Assembly: GCA_900547785.1 (NCBI GenBank)
Contig: URIB01000001.1
Location: 175,158-239,157, forward strand
Direction of reading: 5' to 3'
Length of the DNA stretch: 64,000 nucleotides
Source: an uncultured Dialister sp.
GTDB taxonomy: Bacteria; Bacillota; Negativicutes; Veillonellales; Dialisteraceae
This document shows, piece by piece, positions 1 to 8,677 of the stretch. The notes beneath the pieces are model-generated. The model was not told where the DNA came from, ran no database searches, and worked only from the letters and a program-made list of their open reading frames with translations. The translations under genes and the position numbers were made by a program. Position 1 is the first letter of the stretch; each line of letters opens with the position of its first letter.

Positions 1-1022
1 TGAATGAATTGGATGAAAGAAAAAGAAAAGTGCTGTGGGCGATTGTCCAGGATTATTCATCAACGGCGGAACCGGTAGGTTCCCGGACGATAGAAAAAAA
101 ATATAATCTTGGCGTAAGCAGTGCCACCATAAGAAATGAAATGCAGGACTTGGAAGATGAAGGCTACTTGGAACAGCCTCATGCCTCGGCAGGACGGGTG
201 CCTTCTATAAAGGGATATCGCTACTATGTGGATTGGCTGATGCAGCCGGCTTCTGTAACAACGGAAGAAAAAGCCGCTCTTGAGCAACTGCTGACGGAAC
301 ATGTGACCAAGGTGGATGAAATCTTTAAAAACATGGCTAAAGTGGTATCTATGCTGACGCACTCTCTTTCCGTATCGGCGTCTTCAGGAGAGCGGAGTAT
401 CTTCAATTATGCAAGATTTCTTCCATTGGACGGCAAGCGGGCCATTCTGCTTATAGTGACTCGTGACGGCACGGTATCCGATGCGATTGTCAATATCCCG
501 GAAAATTCTTCTTTTGATGAAATGCAGCTGATTGCAGATAAGCTGAATCATTTTCTCCACGGGGAAGATATTGACAGAGTGGATGAAAATTTGATTCTGT
601 CTTTCCAGAAGGATATAGAAACCGATTTGTCAGAGTATATGCCTATTTTTACTGCGATGAATGCGGCTCTGGCTCCTCAAAACAAAGTGTATTCCGGCGG
701 AGCCTCCCGGTTGATTGAGCAGCCGGAGTTCCAGAATGTGGAAAGAGTCCAGGATATTTTAAATCTGCTGGAAGAAAGAGATATTTTAGAAAGTATGCTT
801 TTGTCTTCGATGGATAAGCCGATTGCGGTTCATATCGGAACTGAGAATTTATTTAAAGCATTTTCGGATTTATCGGTTGTCAGGGCGCAATTTACTTCTC
901 ACGGCCGGGTGATCGGTTCGGTTGCGGTTTTAGGCCCTACGAGGATGCAGTACAGCAAGATTATGGGGATGATGTATTTTATGCAGCAAAGGCTGAATAC
1001 GCTTCTCAGAGAAGAGGAATAG
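1..1022 (+). CDS. hrcA: Heat-inducible transcription repressor HrcA (first base of start codon outside window)
   Basis: HrcA represses class I heat-shock operons by binding CIRCE operators and needs GroEL to stay active. The N-terminal winged helix is visible as EPVGSRT, SSATIRNEM and the GRVPS-GYRYYVD stretch, followed by the long HrcA core. The frame is open from base 3. Bases 1-2 are TG, so the codon straddling the edge is most likely ATG or GTG, giving M-N-E-L-D-E-R and about 340 residues. The TTG at 9 is a less likely start. It is first in an hrcA-grpE-dnaK-dnaJ operon; any CIRCE element would lie upstream, outside the window. Confidence 0.95.
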   Translation, partial: NELDERKRKVLWAIVQDYSSTAEPVGSRTIEKKYNLGVSSATIRNEMQDLEDEGYLEQPHASAGRVPSIKGYRYYVDWLMQPASVTTEEKAALEQLLTEHVTKVDEIFKNMAKVVSMLTHSLSVSASSGERSIFNYARFLPLDGKRAILLIVTRDGTVSDAIVNIPENSSFDEMQLIADKLNHFLHGEDIDRVDENLILSFQKDIETDLSEYMPIFTAMNAALAPQNKVYSGGASRLIEQPEFQNVERVQDILNLLEERDILESMLLSSMDKPIAVHIGTENLFKAFSDLSVVRAQFTSHGRVIGSVAVLGPTRMQYSKIMGMMYFMQQRLNTLLREEE

Positions 1023-1075
1023 CCGGATAATTCTTTACCGGAGAGACGTTGAATAGGAAACAGGAGGTTCCGCGA

Positions 1076-1687
1076 ATGACGGAAAAGAAAGAAAAACAGA
1101 AAATTGATATAGAAGAAATAGGGAAAGAGGAAAACCCGGATTTAGAAACGGAATCGGCAAATGTGACTGCTAAGGAAACGGCGGATTTCAAAGAGCGGAT
1201 AGAGAAGGCGGAACAAGCCGTCGTGGAGATGAAAGAAAAAAAAGAGGAAACGGAAGCGAAATTAGAAACCGCACTTTCTCAATATATAAGACTCCAGGCG
1301 GATTTTGACAATTTCCGCCGCCGCACAAGAGAAAACGAAGAAAAAATGACCGATACGGTACAGGCCAATACATTAAAAGCCTTTTTGCCGGTGGTGGATA
1401 CTTTTGAAATGGCAATGGAACAAATCAAAAAAAGCAATCCCGGAGACAGTTTTATCCAAGGCGTAGAAATGCTGGTGAAACAATTTGTGAAAACGCTCAG
1501 TGATTTCGGAGTGACGGAAATAGAGGCACAAGGCAAACCTTTTGATCCTTATTTTCACGAGGCGGTTATGCAAGTTGTATCGGAGGACTTGCCGGACGAT
1601 ACGGTCGCTATGGTCTTGAAAAAGGGCTACATGTATAAAGAAACGGTTCTTCGGCCGGCTTCTGTACAGGTATCACATCAACCGTAA
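1076..1687 (+). CDS. grpE: Nucleotide exchange factor GrpE
   Basis: GrpE is the DnaK co-chaperone that drives ADP release and acts as a cytoplasmic dimer. The 203-residue product has a very charged, Glu/Lys-rich N-terminal coiled-coil (about residues 1-75), the family stretch around LQADFDNFRRRT, and the C-terminal beta wing (GKPFDPYFHEAV, GYMYKETVLRPA). The ATG at 1076 is chosen because AGGAGG at 1062-1067 sits 8 nt upstream; an in-frame TTG at 1049 lacks such a site. It lies 53 nt after hrcA and 80 nt before dnaK. Confidence 0.95.
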   Translation: MTEKKEKQKIDIEEIGKEENPDLETESANVTAKETADFKERIEKAEQAVVEMKEKKEETEAKLETALSQYIRLQADFDNFRRRTRENEEKMTDTVQANTLKAFLPVVDTFEMAMEQIKKSNPGDSFIQGVEMLVKQFVKTLSDFGVTEIEAQGKPFDPYFHEAVMQVVSEDLPDDTVAMVLKKGYMYKETVLRPASVQVSHQP

Positions 1688-1767
1688 AATAAATAGGATT
1701 AAAAAATTTCAAATATACTATCATTCAAAAATTTAAATCATAATGAAAAAGAAAGGGGACATTTTAA

Positions 1768-3642
1768 ATGTCAAAAGTAATTGGTATTGATTTAGGGACA
1801 ACCAACTCGGTGGTAGCGGTTATGGAGGGGGGAGAACCCGTTGTTATTTCCAATGCGGAAGGTTCACGCCTGACTCCTTCAGTAGTAGGATTTTCTAAAA
1901 CAGGAGAACGGCTGGTAGGGCAATTGGCTAAAAACCAGGCGGTTTCCAATCCGGACAGAACCATTGTTTCCATTAAACGCCATATGGGCGAATCTGATTA
2001 TAAAGTGAAAATAGGAGATAAATCTTATACACCGCAGGAAGTATCCGCTATGATTCTCCAGAAATTGAAAGCCGATGCGGAAGCTTATTTGGGGGAAAGC
2101 GTAACGGACGCCGTTATCACCTGCCCGGCTTATTTTACCGACAGCCAGAGACAGGCGACAAAAGATGCAGGCGCCATTGCGGGACTGAATGTACTCCGTA
2201 TCATTAATGAACCGACCGCCTCTTCTTTGGCATATGGTCTGGATAAGGTCAATGACGGCAAAGAACACAGATTCCTTGTTTATGACTTGGGGGGCGGTAC
2301 ATTTGATGTATCCATCTTAAATTTGGCGGACGGTGTATTTGAAGTAGAAGCATCTCACGGTAACGGACATCTTGGCGGAGACGATTTCGATGCCCGTATC
2401 ATGGATTGGATTGCGACCACATTTAAGGCACAGAACGGGTTTGAACTCCGCCGTGATCCCATGACAAATAAAAGATTAAAAGAGGCGGCGGAAAAGGCCA
2501 AAATTGAGTTGTCCAATGTAATGACTACGGATGTAAATCTTCCGTTCCTCACTATGGATATGAATGGGCAGCCGGTGCATTTTGATGCGTCTTTAACCCG
2601 TGCCATGTTTGAAAAAATTACCGAAGATTTGGTGCAGGATACAGTGGAACCGATTGATATTGCGCTTAAGGATGCAGGATTAACGGTCAATGATATTGAT
2701 AAAGTACTTCTTGTAGGCGGATCTTCCCGTATTCCGGCGGTACAAGCATTAATCAAAAATAAATTCGGCAAAGAACCGAGCAAAAGCGTAAATCCTGATG
2801 AATCCGTTGCGGTCGGCGCCGCGATTCAGGCAGGCGTATTAAAAGGAGAAGTGAAAGATGTACTTCTTCTCGATGTGACACCGCTGTCCTTGGGGATTGA
2901 AACTTTAGGCGGCGTATTTACCACCATGATCAAAAGAAATACGACCATTCCGACATCAAAAAGCCAAGTGTTCTCGACAGCCAGCGATAACCAACCGTCT
3001 GTAGATATTCATGTATTACAGGGCGAACGTCCGATGGCGGCGAATAACAAAACGTTGGGCCGCTTTGAATTGGCGGACATTCCTCCGGCTCCGAGAGGTG
3101 TTCCGCAGATTCAGGTCACTTTCGATATTGATGCGAACGGCATTGTGCATGTATCTGCAAAAGACCTGGGAACAGGCAAAGAGCAGAAGATTGATATTAA
3201 ATCCTCGTCCGGGCTTTCCGATGAAGAAATTGAACAAATGCAGCAGGACGCAAAAGCACATGAAGAGGAAGATAAAAAGCATAAAGAAATCATTGAACAG
3301 AGAAACCAGGGCGAATCCTTGATTTACCAGGCAGAAAAGACGATTAAGGATTTAGGAGATAAAGCGGATTCCGGCAAAGTTAAAGAAATTAATGAAGCAA
3401 TCGCTAAACTTCGGGAATCGTTACAAGGGGAAGATGTAGAAAAAATGAAAGCGGATGCAGAAGCTTTGACAAAACCCTTGTATGACATGACAAGTCAAAT
3501 GTACCAGCAAGCACAGCAGGCACAACAGGCGGCACCGGGAGAACAGGGCGGAAACGGACAGGGAAACCCGCAGCAGGCGCAAAAAGCGGATGACAATGTA
3601 GTCGACGCAGATTATAAAGTGGTGGATGATGACAAAAAATAA
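1768..3642 (+). CDS. dnaK: Molecular chaperone DnaK (Hsp70)
   Basis: DnaK is the ATP-dependent Hsp70 chaperone. The 624-residue length is normal. The N-terminal actin-like ATPase starts with IGIDLGTTNS, and LVYDLGGGTFDVS and VLLVGGSSRIPAV are present. The substrate-binding domain follows (DVTPLSLGIET, ending near residue 500), then a helical lid and a Gln/Ala-rich tail. The start is ATG after an AAAGGGG Shine-Dalgarno. The 80-nt gap after grpE is AT-rich and shows no CIRCE inverted repeat, so control probably comes from the promoter upstream of hrcA. Confidence 0.98.
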   Translation: MSKVIGIDLGTTNSVVAVMEGGEPVVISNAEGSRLTPSVVGFSKTGERLVGQLAKNQAVSNPDRTIVSIKRHMGESDYKVKIGDKSYTPQEVSAMILQKLKADAEAYLGESVTDAVITCPAYFTDSQRQATKDAGAIAGLNVLRIINEPTASSLAYGLDKVNDGKEHRFLVYDLGGGTFDVSILNLADGVFEVEASHGNGHLGGDDFDARIMDWIATTFKAQNGFELRRDPMTNKRLKEAAEKAKIELSNVMTTDVNLPFLTMDMNGQPVHFDASLTRAMFEKITEDLVQDTVEPIDIALKDAGLTVNDIDKVLLVGGSSRIPAVQALIKNKFGKEPSKSVNPDESVAVGAAIQAGVLKGEVKDVLLLDVTPLSLGIETLGGVFTTMIKRNTTIPTSKSQVFSTASDNQPSVDIHVLQGERPMAANNKTLGRFELADIPPAPRGVPQIQVTFDIDANGIVHVSAKDLGTGKEQKIDIKSSSGLSDEEIEQMQQDAKAHEEEDKKHKEIIEQRNQGESLIYQAEKTIKDLGDKADSGKVKEINEAIAKLRESLQGEDVEKMKADAEALTKPLYDMTSQMYQQAQQAQQAAPGEQGGNGQGNPQQAQKADDNVVDADYKVVDDDKK

Positions 3643-3688
3643 TTCAATCATCAGCAGAAAAATAGTGTGTAGTTAAGTAATCGGCAGC

Positions 3689-3745
3689 GGGCTGTGCCCT
3701 TTCTTTCCAAGTTCTAAAAAAACGGAAAGCCAAAGTGCACAGCTC
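3689..3745 (+). promoter_or_regulatory. Imperfect hairpin in the dnaK-dnaJ intergenic region
   Basis: The arms GGGCTGTGC (3689-3697) and GCACAGCTC (3737-3745) pair over 9 bp with one G-U. Inside them CTTT and TTTCC pair with GGAAA and AAAG around a small internal loop, so the whole 57 nt can fold as one arm. No U-tract follows, so it is not a good intrinsic terminator. It could be a processing or stability element that sets the DnaK:DnaJ ratio. The function is inferred from position only. Confidence 0.45.
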
Positions 3746-3784
3746 AAAGCTATTTATTGCAAATCAAAGGATTGAGTTTCCCTA

Positions 3785-4966
3785 ATGGCGAATCGGAATT
3801 ATTATGAAGTGCTCGGTGTTGAAAAAAACGCCACCGATGCAGATATAAAAAGAGCATACAGAAAACTGGCACGGAAATATCATCCGGACTTAAATAAAGA
3901 CAATCTGAAAGAGGCGGAAGACAAATTTAAAGAAGTCAATGAAGCGTACCATGTTCTTTCCGATGCCGATAAACGTGCACAGTATGATCAATTAGGTCAT
4001 GACGCATTCAGACAGGCATCACAGGGAGGCGGCCCCGGACCGGGAGGATTCGGCGGCGGCTTTGGCGGATTTGATTTCAGTAACTTTGGCGGCGGTCAGG
4101 GCGGCTTTGATATGGGTGACATATTTGATATGTTTACCGGAGGTCGCCGAAGAAACAGTAACGGTCCCGAACAAGGCGCTGATTTACGGTATGATATGGA
4201 AATCACTTTGCGGGAAGCGGCCAAGGGAATCCGCAAGAAATTTTCTGTCGTGAAAAATGAAACCTGCGGTCATTGTCACGGAAACGGAGCGGAGCCCGGG
4301 TCATCTGTTGAAACCTGCCGGACTTGTCAAGGCACAGGACAACAGCGGGTGGTCAGAAACAGTCCGTTCGGACAAATGATTAATGTGGTCACCTGTCCGG
4401 ATTGCGGCGGTACGGGAAAAATTATTAAAAATAAATGCCACACCTGTCACGGTGCAGGAACGGAACGTAAGCAAAAGACGATAGAGGTCAATATTCCCGC
4501 CGGTGCTGATTCCGGTGTAAGAATGCGTGTGTCGGGAGAGGGAGAACCGGGGAAAAGAGGCGGACCTAAAGGGGATTTATACGTTTATATTTATGTTAAA
4601 GAAGATCCTGATTTCGAGCGTTCGGGCGATGACCTGTATTGCCGGAAAAACATTTCTTTCCCCACGGCCGCTTTAGGAAGTGTTGTCCATGTAAAAACTT
4701 TGGAAAAAGAAGTAGAATTGAAAATTCCCGCAGGCACGCAAAGTGGAACGCGATTCCGTATTGCAGGAGAAGGGATGCCTCATTTGCAGGAGAGTCGCAA
4801 AGGGAATCTTTATGTAGAAATCAAAGTGGAAGTACCGAAGAAACTGAAAGAAGATCAAAAAGAAGCGTTGCTTACTTATGCCAATTTATCCGGAGAAGAT
4901 TTGAGCCGGTATAAAGGGAAAGGCTCTTGGTTGGATAAAATCATTGATAAAATAAAGAAATGTTGA
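3785..4966 (+). CDS. dnaJ: Chaperone protein DnaJ (Hsp40)
   Basis: DnaJ is the J-domain co-chaperone that stimulates DnaK ATPase activity and binds unfolded clients. Its 393 residues show the J domain (about 1-70) with HPD, a Gly/Phe-rich segment (about 78-115), and four zinc-binding repeats in order (CGHCHGNG, CRTCQGTG, CPDCGGTG, CHTCHGAG). The C-terminal client-binding domains follow. The ATG at 3785 begins the expected N-terminus, but its ribosome site is weak: the nearest AAAGG lies about 14 nt upstream. It is the last gene of the heat-shock operon; a strong bidirectional terminator follows. Confidence 0.98.
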   Translation: MANRNYYEVLGVEKNATDADIKRAYRKLARKYHPDLNKDNLKEAEDKFKEVNEAYHVLSDADKRAQYDQLGHDAFRQASQGGGPGPGGFGGGFGGFDFSNFGGGQGGFDMGDIFDMFTGGRRRNSNGPEQGADLRYDMEITLREAAKGIRKKFSVVKNETCGHCHGNGAEPGSSVETCRTCQGTGQQRVVRNSPFGQMINVVTCPDCGGTGKIIKNKCHTCHGAGTERKQKTIEVNIPAGADSGVRMRVSGEGEPGKRGGPKGDLYVYIYVKEDPDFERSGDDLYCRKNISFPTAALGSVVHVKTLEKEVELKIPAGTQSGTRFRIAGEGMPHLQESRKGNLYVEIKVEVPKKLKEDQKEALLTYANLSGEDLSRYKGKGSWLDKIIDKIKKC

Positions 4967-4981
4967 TCATTTCAGACATGA

Positions 4982-5021
4982 AAAAAGAGGTTCAATGTCT
5001 TTGGAGATTGAACCTCTTTTT
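4982..5021. terminator. Bidirectional terminator between dnaJ and bofA
   Basis: A 15-bp perfect stem (4982-4996 with 5007-5021) surrounds a 10-nt loop, with an A-tract on one side and a T-tract on the other. It can stop the dnaJ transcript on the plus strand and the recR/bofA transcript on the minus strand. Confidence 0.9.
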
Positions 5022-5039
5022 AGCGGAAAAATTTGTTTC

Positions 5040-5288
5040 TTAGAAAAATAAACGCAATAAAGCGATGAAAATAGTACCGGGAACGCCAAAGATGGCGATG
5101 ACGATTGCATCAAATACGCTCCAGTGCATTTGGATGATGCTGAAAGCGTCCAAGATGTAATATAAGATGCCGCCGGCAATGATATTTCCGATAAGCGGGA
5201 ATACGGCAAGACTTAAAAACTTGCAGAAAATAAATACACAAATAACGGCGGTAATGATACCGACAATGCCTGCACTCATGATTTCCAT
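5040..5288 (-). CDS. bofA: BofA-family small membrane protein
   Basis: In sporulating Bacillus, BofA is a membrane inhibitor of the SpoIVFB protease that processes pro-sigma-K. This 82-residue product is almost entirely hydrophobic, with about two to three membrane segments and the family C-terminal GVPGTIF motif. The ATG at 5288 (M-E-I-M-S-A-G) is preceded 6 nt upstream by AGGAGG; an upstream TTG at 5306 would contain the ribosome site itself. It lies downstream of recR, as in B. subtilis. The presumed host group is not known to sporulate, so the ancestral role is probably lost or changed. Confidence 0.8.
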   Translation of the reverse strand: MEIMSAGIVGIITAVICVFIFCKFLSLAVFPLIGNIIAGGILYYILDAFSIIQMHWSVFDAIVIAIFGVPGTIFIALLRLFF

Positions 5289-5457
5289 GATAATCCTCCT
5301 GATCAATTTATTGGCATAAGACTTTTAAAATAGAAAAGCCCTTATTTTTTCATTATAACACAATTTGCCGTGAAGCAGGCTGTATGTATCAGATATGCCG
5401 TTCTGGCATGGATAGGAAGGTGAAAGTACTTAGGCAAATCGGAGAGAGTGAATATAT

Positions 5458-6048
5458 TTACATCTCTTTCCGGTTTTCTACGGCGCCGGCCAACGTCATA
5501 CTGTCAGCATATCCGATATCTCCGCCGGCAGGCAAGCCTCTTGCGATTCGTGTGACCTTAATGCCCAGCGGCTTAATCAGGCGGGCTATATAATAAGCTG
5601 TAGCTTCTCCTTCCGTATCCGGATCGGTGGCTAAAATAATTTCCTCTATGTGATTATCGTTAAGACGGGTCAAAAGTTCTTTGATTTTTAATCGGTCGGG
5701 ACCGATGCCGTCAAGAGGAGACAGCGCGCCATGAAGAATGTGATACAGTCCGTGATACTCATGACTTTGTTCCAGGGCCTGTACATCTTGCGGTTGCTCC
5801 ACTACGCAAATGACAGAGTGATCCCGGCCGTCATCTTTGCAAATATCACAAGGGTCGGACGTGGAAAGATTATGACAGACGGAGCAATAACAAATTTTGC
5901 TTCTGGCTTCTTGAATCGTATGAATGAATGCGTCTACATCTGCTTGTGGCCGTTCCAACATAAAATAAGAAAGTCTGCGTGCTGTTTTTACACCGATTCC
6001 CGGAAGCTTGCGGAATTGTTCCGCCACTAATTCTAAATCACTATTCAT
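5458..6048 (-). CDS. recR: Recombination mediator protein RecR
   Basis: RecR works with RecO (and RecF) to load RecA on gapped DNA. The 196-residue product has the helix-hairpin-helix near RKLPGIGVKTARRLS, a four-cysteine zinc finger (CYCSVC and CDIC), and a Toprim domain (VVEQPQDV, LATDPDTEGEAT). The start codon overlaps the stop of the upstream ybaB gene by one base (TAATG), indicating translational coupling. A gap of about 170 nt separates it from bofA. Confidence 0.97.
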   Translation of the reverse strand: MNSDLELVAEQFRKLPGIGVKTARRLSYFMLERPQADVDAFIHTIQEARSKICYCSVCHNLSTSDPCDICKDDGRDHSVICVVEQPQDVQALEQSHEYHGLYHILHGALSPLDGIGPDRLKIKELLTRLNDNHIEEIILATDPDTEGEATAYYIARLIKPLGIKVTRIARGLPAGGDIGYADSMTLAGAVENRKEM

Positions 6049-6374
6049 TAAAACATGCCGCCGGGAAGTCCGAGGCCTCCTGTCACTTTACTCATACCTT
6101 TCTGAACCATATCGTCCGCTTTTTTGCCGGCTTCATTGACGGCGGTGGTAATAAGATCTTCCAGCATCTCCGGGTCTTCGGGATCAATGGCATCTTTATT
6201 GATTTTTAAAGAAACAATTTGCTTTTCTCCGTTCATTACGAGAGCCACCGCACCGCCGCCTACGGAAATATCGACAGTCTGCTGTTTCAATTCTTCCTGC
6301 ATTTTTTGCATATCTTCCTGCATTTTACGCGCTTTTTTAAGCATGCTTTGCACTTGTGCTTTGTTACCGAACAT
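6048..6374 (-). CDS. ybaB: YbaB/EbfC family nucleoid-associated protein
   Basis: This 108-residue protein belongs to the YbaB/EbfC family of small dimeric DNA-binding proteins. The N-terminal long helix is rich in Lys, Met and Gln (QSMLKKARKMQEDMQK), the central beta region carries GGGAVALVMNGEKQ, and the tail is Gly-rich (GGLGLPGGMF). The conserved order dnaX-ybaB-recR supports the assignment. It ends one base inside the recR start and lies 81 nt after dnaX. Confidence 0.95.
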   Translation of the reverse strand: MFGNKAQVQSMLKKARKMQEDMQKMQEELKQQTVDISVGGGAVALVMNGEKQIVSLKINKDAIDPEDPEMLEDLITTAVNEAGKKADDMVQKGMSKVTGGLGLPGGMF

Positions 6375-6455
6375 TTTATTCCTCCTTAAGGATTACTCTT
6401 TAAGTTATTATATAGTATTTTTCTCATTGTGATAAGGGGATTTGCCAAATGGAAA

Positions 6456-8270
6456 TCATTCTTTTTTATAAATATCACAATGAGGGATAATTTTGAGAGC
6501 CTCTGACAAAACGGGTTCTTGTTCTTTATTTCGGGCAAGCTCTTCCGGGGAGAGTAATTGGTAGTCCTCTGTCGGGGCGTCAGAGGAACTCTTATCGGGA
6601 CGTTCTACGTTTTTTTCTCCGGAAGATTGTTTTTTAGCTTCTTCCAGGGCGGACTTTTCTTCTATAGAACCTTTTAATACCGCATGAAATTCCAGCTTTT
6701 GGCCTGTAATGTGCGCAAACGCATCGGAAATAACAGATCGGTAGCCCGGGTTATTGGCACCTAAAACTAAAAATTGTTGAGGAAGGGAAGCCACTGCTTT
6801 CCGACTATTTACAAGAAGTAAAGTTCCTTTTTGCACACAACTCCAAATATCAATACGGTGAATTTGCTGCAAGTAGAAAGTAAATTGCTCCCATAAAGCG
6901 GGATAGGAGTCAGGGGCAACCGGTGGAGAGGTCTTGATATCCGGCTGCGGTGTTTTATTTTCTGTGGAAGCCGCTTTCAGTTCCCCGGAAACGGTGGGAC
7001 GGCTCTCTTTTTCCTCAGGTACGGCGCTTGGCAGGGGAGCCGGTTTTGAAATGACAGGAGAAGAAGATTTCTTTGACGCCGGCCGTGATGTTGTCAATGA
7101 CGGCGGAGTGTCTTTAGAAAGACGGGAAATTTCATTTTCCAGGTGCTCTATCCGTTCCGCCAGGCTGTCCAATTCTGCGGAGCCTTTGATACGGCATAAG
7201 CGGAGAAGTCCCATTTCCGCGTTCATGCGAGGAGAAGAACTTTTTTTGATGTCCGCCATCGTTTTATGAAGGGAAGAAAATAAAGCATCCAGATACGGTT
7301 CACTCAGTTCTTCGGCGTCGGATTTCAAAATATCCAACGCTTTGCCGTAAGCGGTGAGTTCAGGAGCATGAATATCTATCTTACAGATCATGATACTTCT
7401 GAGATGTTCCAGTAAATCACGGAGAATAGCTCCGGGTTCTTTCCCGTTTTGTAAGATTTCGTAAAAAAGACGGAGCGCTTTGCCGCTTTCAGAAGAAAAG
7501 ATATGGTGTGACAACTTGATAATGCTGTCTTTTCCCGTCAATCCCAAAAGATGGTAAACAATGTCAGCGGAAAGTTCTTGCTCATCCGACAAGCTTGAGC
7601 ACTGGTCAAGGAGAGAGAGTGCATCGCGCAGACCGCCTTCAGAGCGGACGGCAATTAAATCGGCGGCTTCCGGACTGAGGCGGAGAGAAGATTGGCGGGA
7701 GACATATAATAAATGCTCTTTAATATCTTTCACGGAAATACGATGAAACTCATAGCGCTGGCAGCGGGATAAAATAGTGAGAGGAATTTTTTCCGGTTCC
7801 GTTGTTGCCAGAATAAAAAGTACATGGCTCGGCGGCTCTTCCAATGTTTTTAAAAGCGCATTAAACGCTTCCCTTGTCAGCATATGCACTTCATCAATGA
7901 TATATACTTTTTTGTTTCCCGATACAGGAAGTGTAGGAATGGATTTGCGGACTTTTATAATTTCATCCACACCGCGGGCAGAAGCTCCGTCGATTTCATA
8001 AACATCCATGCCGGAGCCGTTGTTAATTTCTATGCAGCTTGCGCAGGCATTGCAGGGATTTCCGTTTACAGGATTTGAGCAATTGACAGCTTTTGCAAGA
8101 ATCCTTGCCATGCTTGTTTTTCCCGTACCTCTCGGACCGGAAAAAAGATAAGCATGAGCAAGACGTTCCTGTTCCAATGCTCGCAAAATAGGAATAGAAA
8201 TGTGTTTTTGGCCGACAACCTCGTCAAACGTACGGGGCCGCCACTTGCGATATAGCGCCAGGTATGCCAT
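6456..8270 (-). CDS. dnaX: DNA polymerase III subunit gamma/tau
   Basis: DnaX is the clamp-loader ATPase and replisome organizer. The ATG at 8270 gives a 604-residue product starting MAYLALYRKWRP, the usual DnaX N-terminus; GGAGGT lies 4 nt upstream, and a longer in-frame extension would run through the SRP RNA region. Features in order are Walker A GPRGTGKTS, a four-cysteine zinc module (CSNPVNGNPCNACASC), the DEVHML Walker B, the sensor SRCQRYEF, and the oligomerization domain. A charged Ser/Pro/Lys-rich linker and a tau-like C-terminus follow. No slippery frameshift site for a gamma form was evident. Confidence 0.96.
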   Translation of the reverse strand: MAYLALYRKWRPRTFDEVVGQKHISIPILRALEQERLAHAYLFSGPRGTGKTSMARILAKAVNCSNPVNGNPCNACASCIEINNGSGMDVYEIDGASARGVDEIIKVRKSIPTLPVSGNKKVYIIDEVHMLTREAFNALLKTLEEPPSHVLFILATTEPEKIPLTILSRCQRYEFHRISVKDIKEHLLYVSRQSSLRLSPEAADLIAVRSEGGLRDALSLLDQCSSLSDEQELSADIVYHLLGLTGKDSIIKLSHHIFSSESGKALRLFYEILQNGKEPGAILRDLLEHLRSIMICKIDIHAPELTAYGKALDILKSDAEELSEPYLDALFSSLHKTMADIKKSSSPRMNAEMGLLRLCRIKGSAELDSLAERIEHLENEISRLSKDTPPSLTTSRPASKKSSSPVISKPAPLPSAVPEEKESRPTVSGELKAASTENKTPQPDIKTSPPVAPDSYPALWEQFTFYLQQIHRIDIWSCVQKGTLLLVNSRKAVASLPQQFLVLGANNPGYRSVISDAFAHITGQKLEFHAVLKGSIEEKSALEEAKKQSSGEKNVERPDKSSSDAPTEDYQLLSPEELARNKEQEPVLSEALKIIPHCDIYKKE

Positions 8271-8365
8271 CAGGACCTCCATACAGTCACTTATTGAATC
8301 TGATACATTTATTATACTAAAAAAGACCTTGCAATTCTCATTTATGACAGCCTTCAGAATACACC

Positions 8366-8456
8366 GTGGCACATGGAAAGGACCACTTACTGCTGCTTCC
8401 TCTCGGACCTGACAGGATTCATGGGATTCCATTGCACGGGACCCGAAGACTGCCAC
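8366..8456 (-). ncRNA. ffs: Signal recognition particle RNA (4.5S-type, small bacterial form)
   Basis: Read on the minus strand, the conserved apical SRP domain is present (CAGGTCC, then GAGA, then GGAAGCAGCAGTAA). The ends GTGGCA and TGCCAC pair to close the rod, giving about 91 nt; true ends may lie a few bases further out. The apical tetraloop is GAGA instead of the common GGAA. It sits directly upstream of dnaX on the same strand, the usual Firmicute arrangement. Confidence 0.95.
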
Positions 8457-8486
8457 AAATCAAAATTACAAAGCCATGTGGTAATC

Positions 8487-8514
8487 ATTATACTATAGGA
8501 ATGAAATTTTGCAA
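8487..8514 (-). promoter_or_regulatory. Probable sigma-70-type promoter for ffs
   Basis: On the minus strand TTGCAA (8514-8509) and TATAAT (8492-8487) are separated by 16 nt. Transcription would begin near 8480, about 24 nt before the mature SRP RNA. Read-through could also serve dnaX. Confidence 0.65.
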
Positions 8515-8677
8515 AATGAACAGGTTTGGAAATTTCTATACGTGGATGAATCGAATATAGTTTATGATTCACAAAATAAAAAATAAACGGCCGGTAAGCA
8601 GGAGCGGTTTTTGAAATGAAATGGTAAAATAAAATCAAAGTTGTTTTATTTATAGAGTGCAAGGAGGCGCAAGAAGT

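Noticed and set aside
1688..1767. CIRCE operator before dnaK
   Set aside because: No 9-bp inverted repeat TTAGCACTC/GAGTGCTAA is present in this gap; a CIRCE site would be expected upstream of hrcA outside the window.
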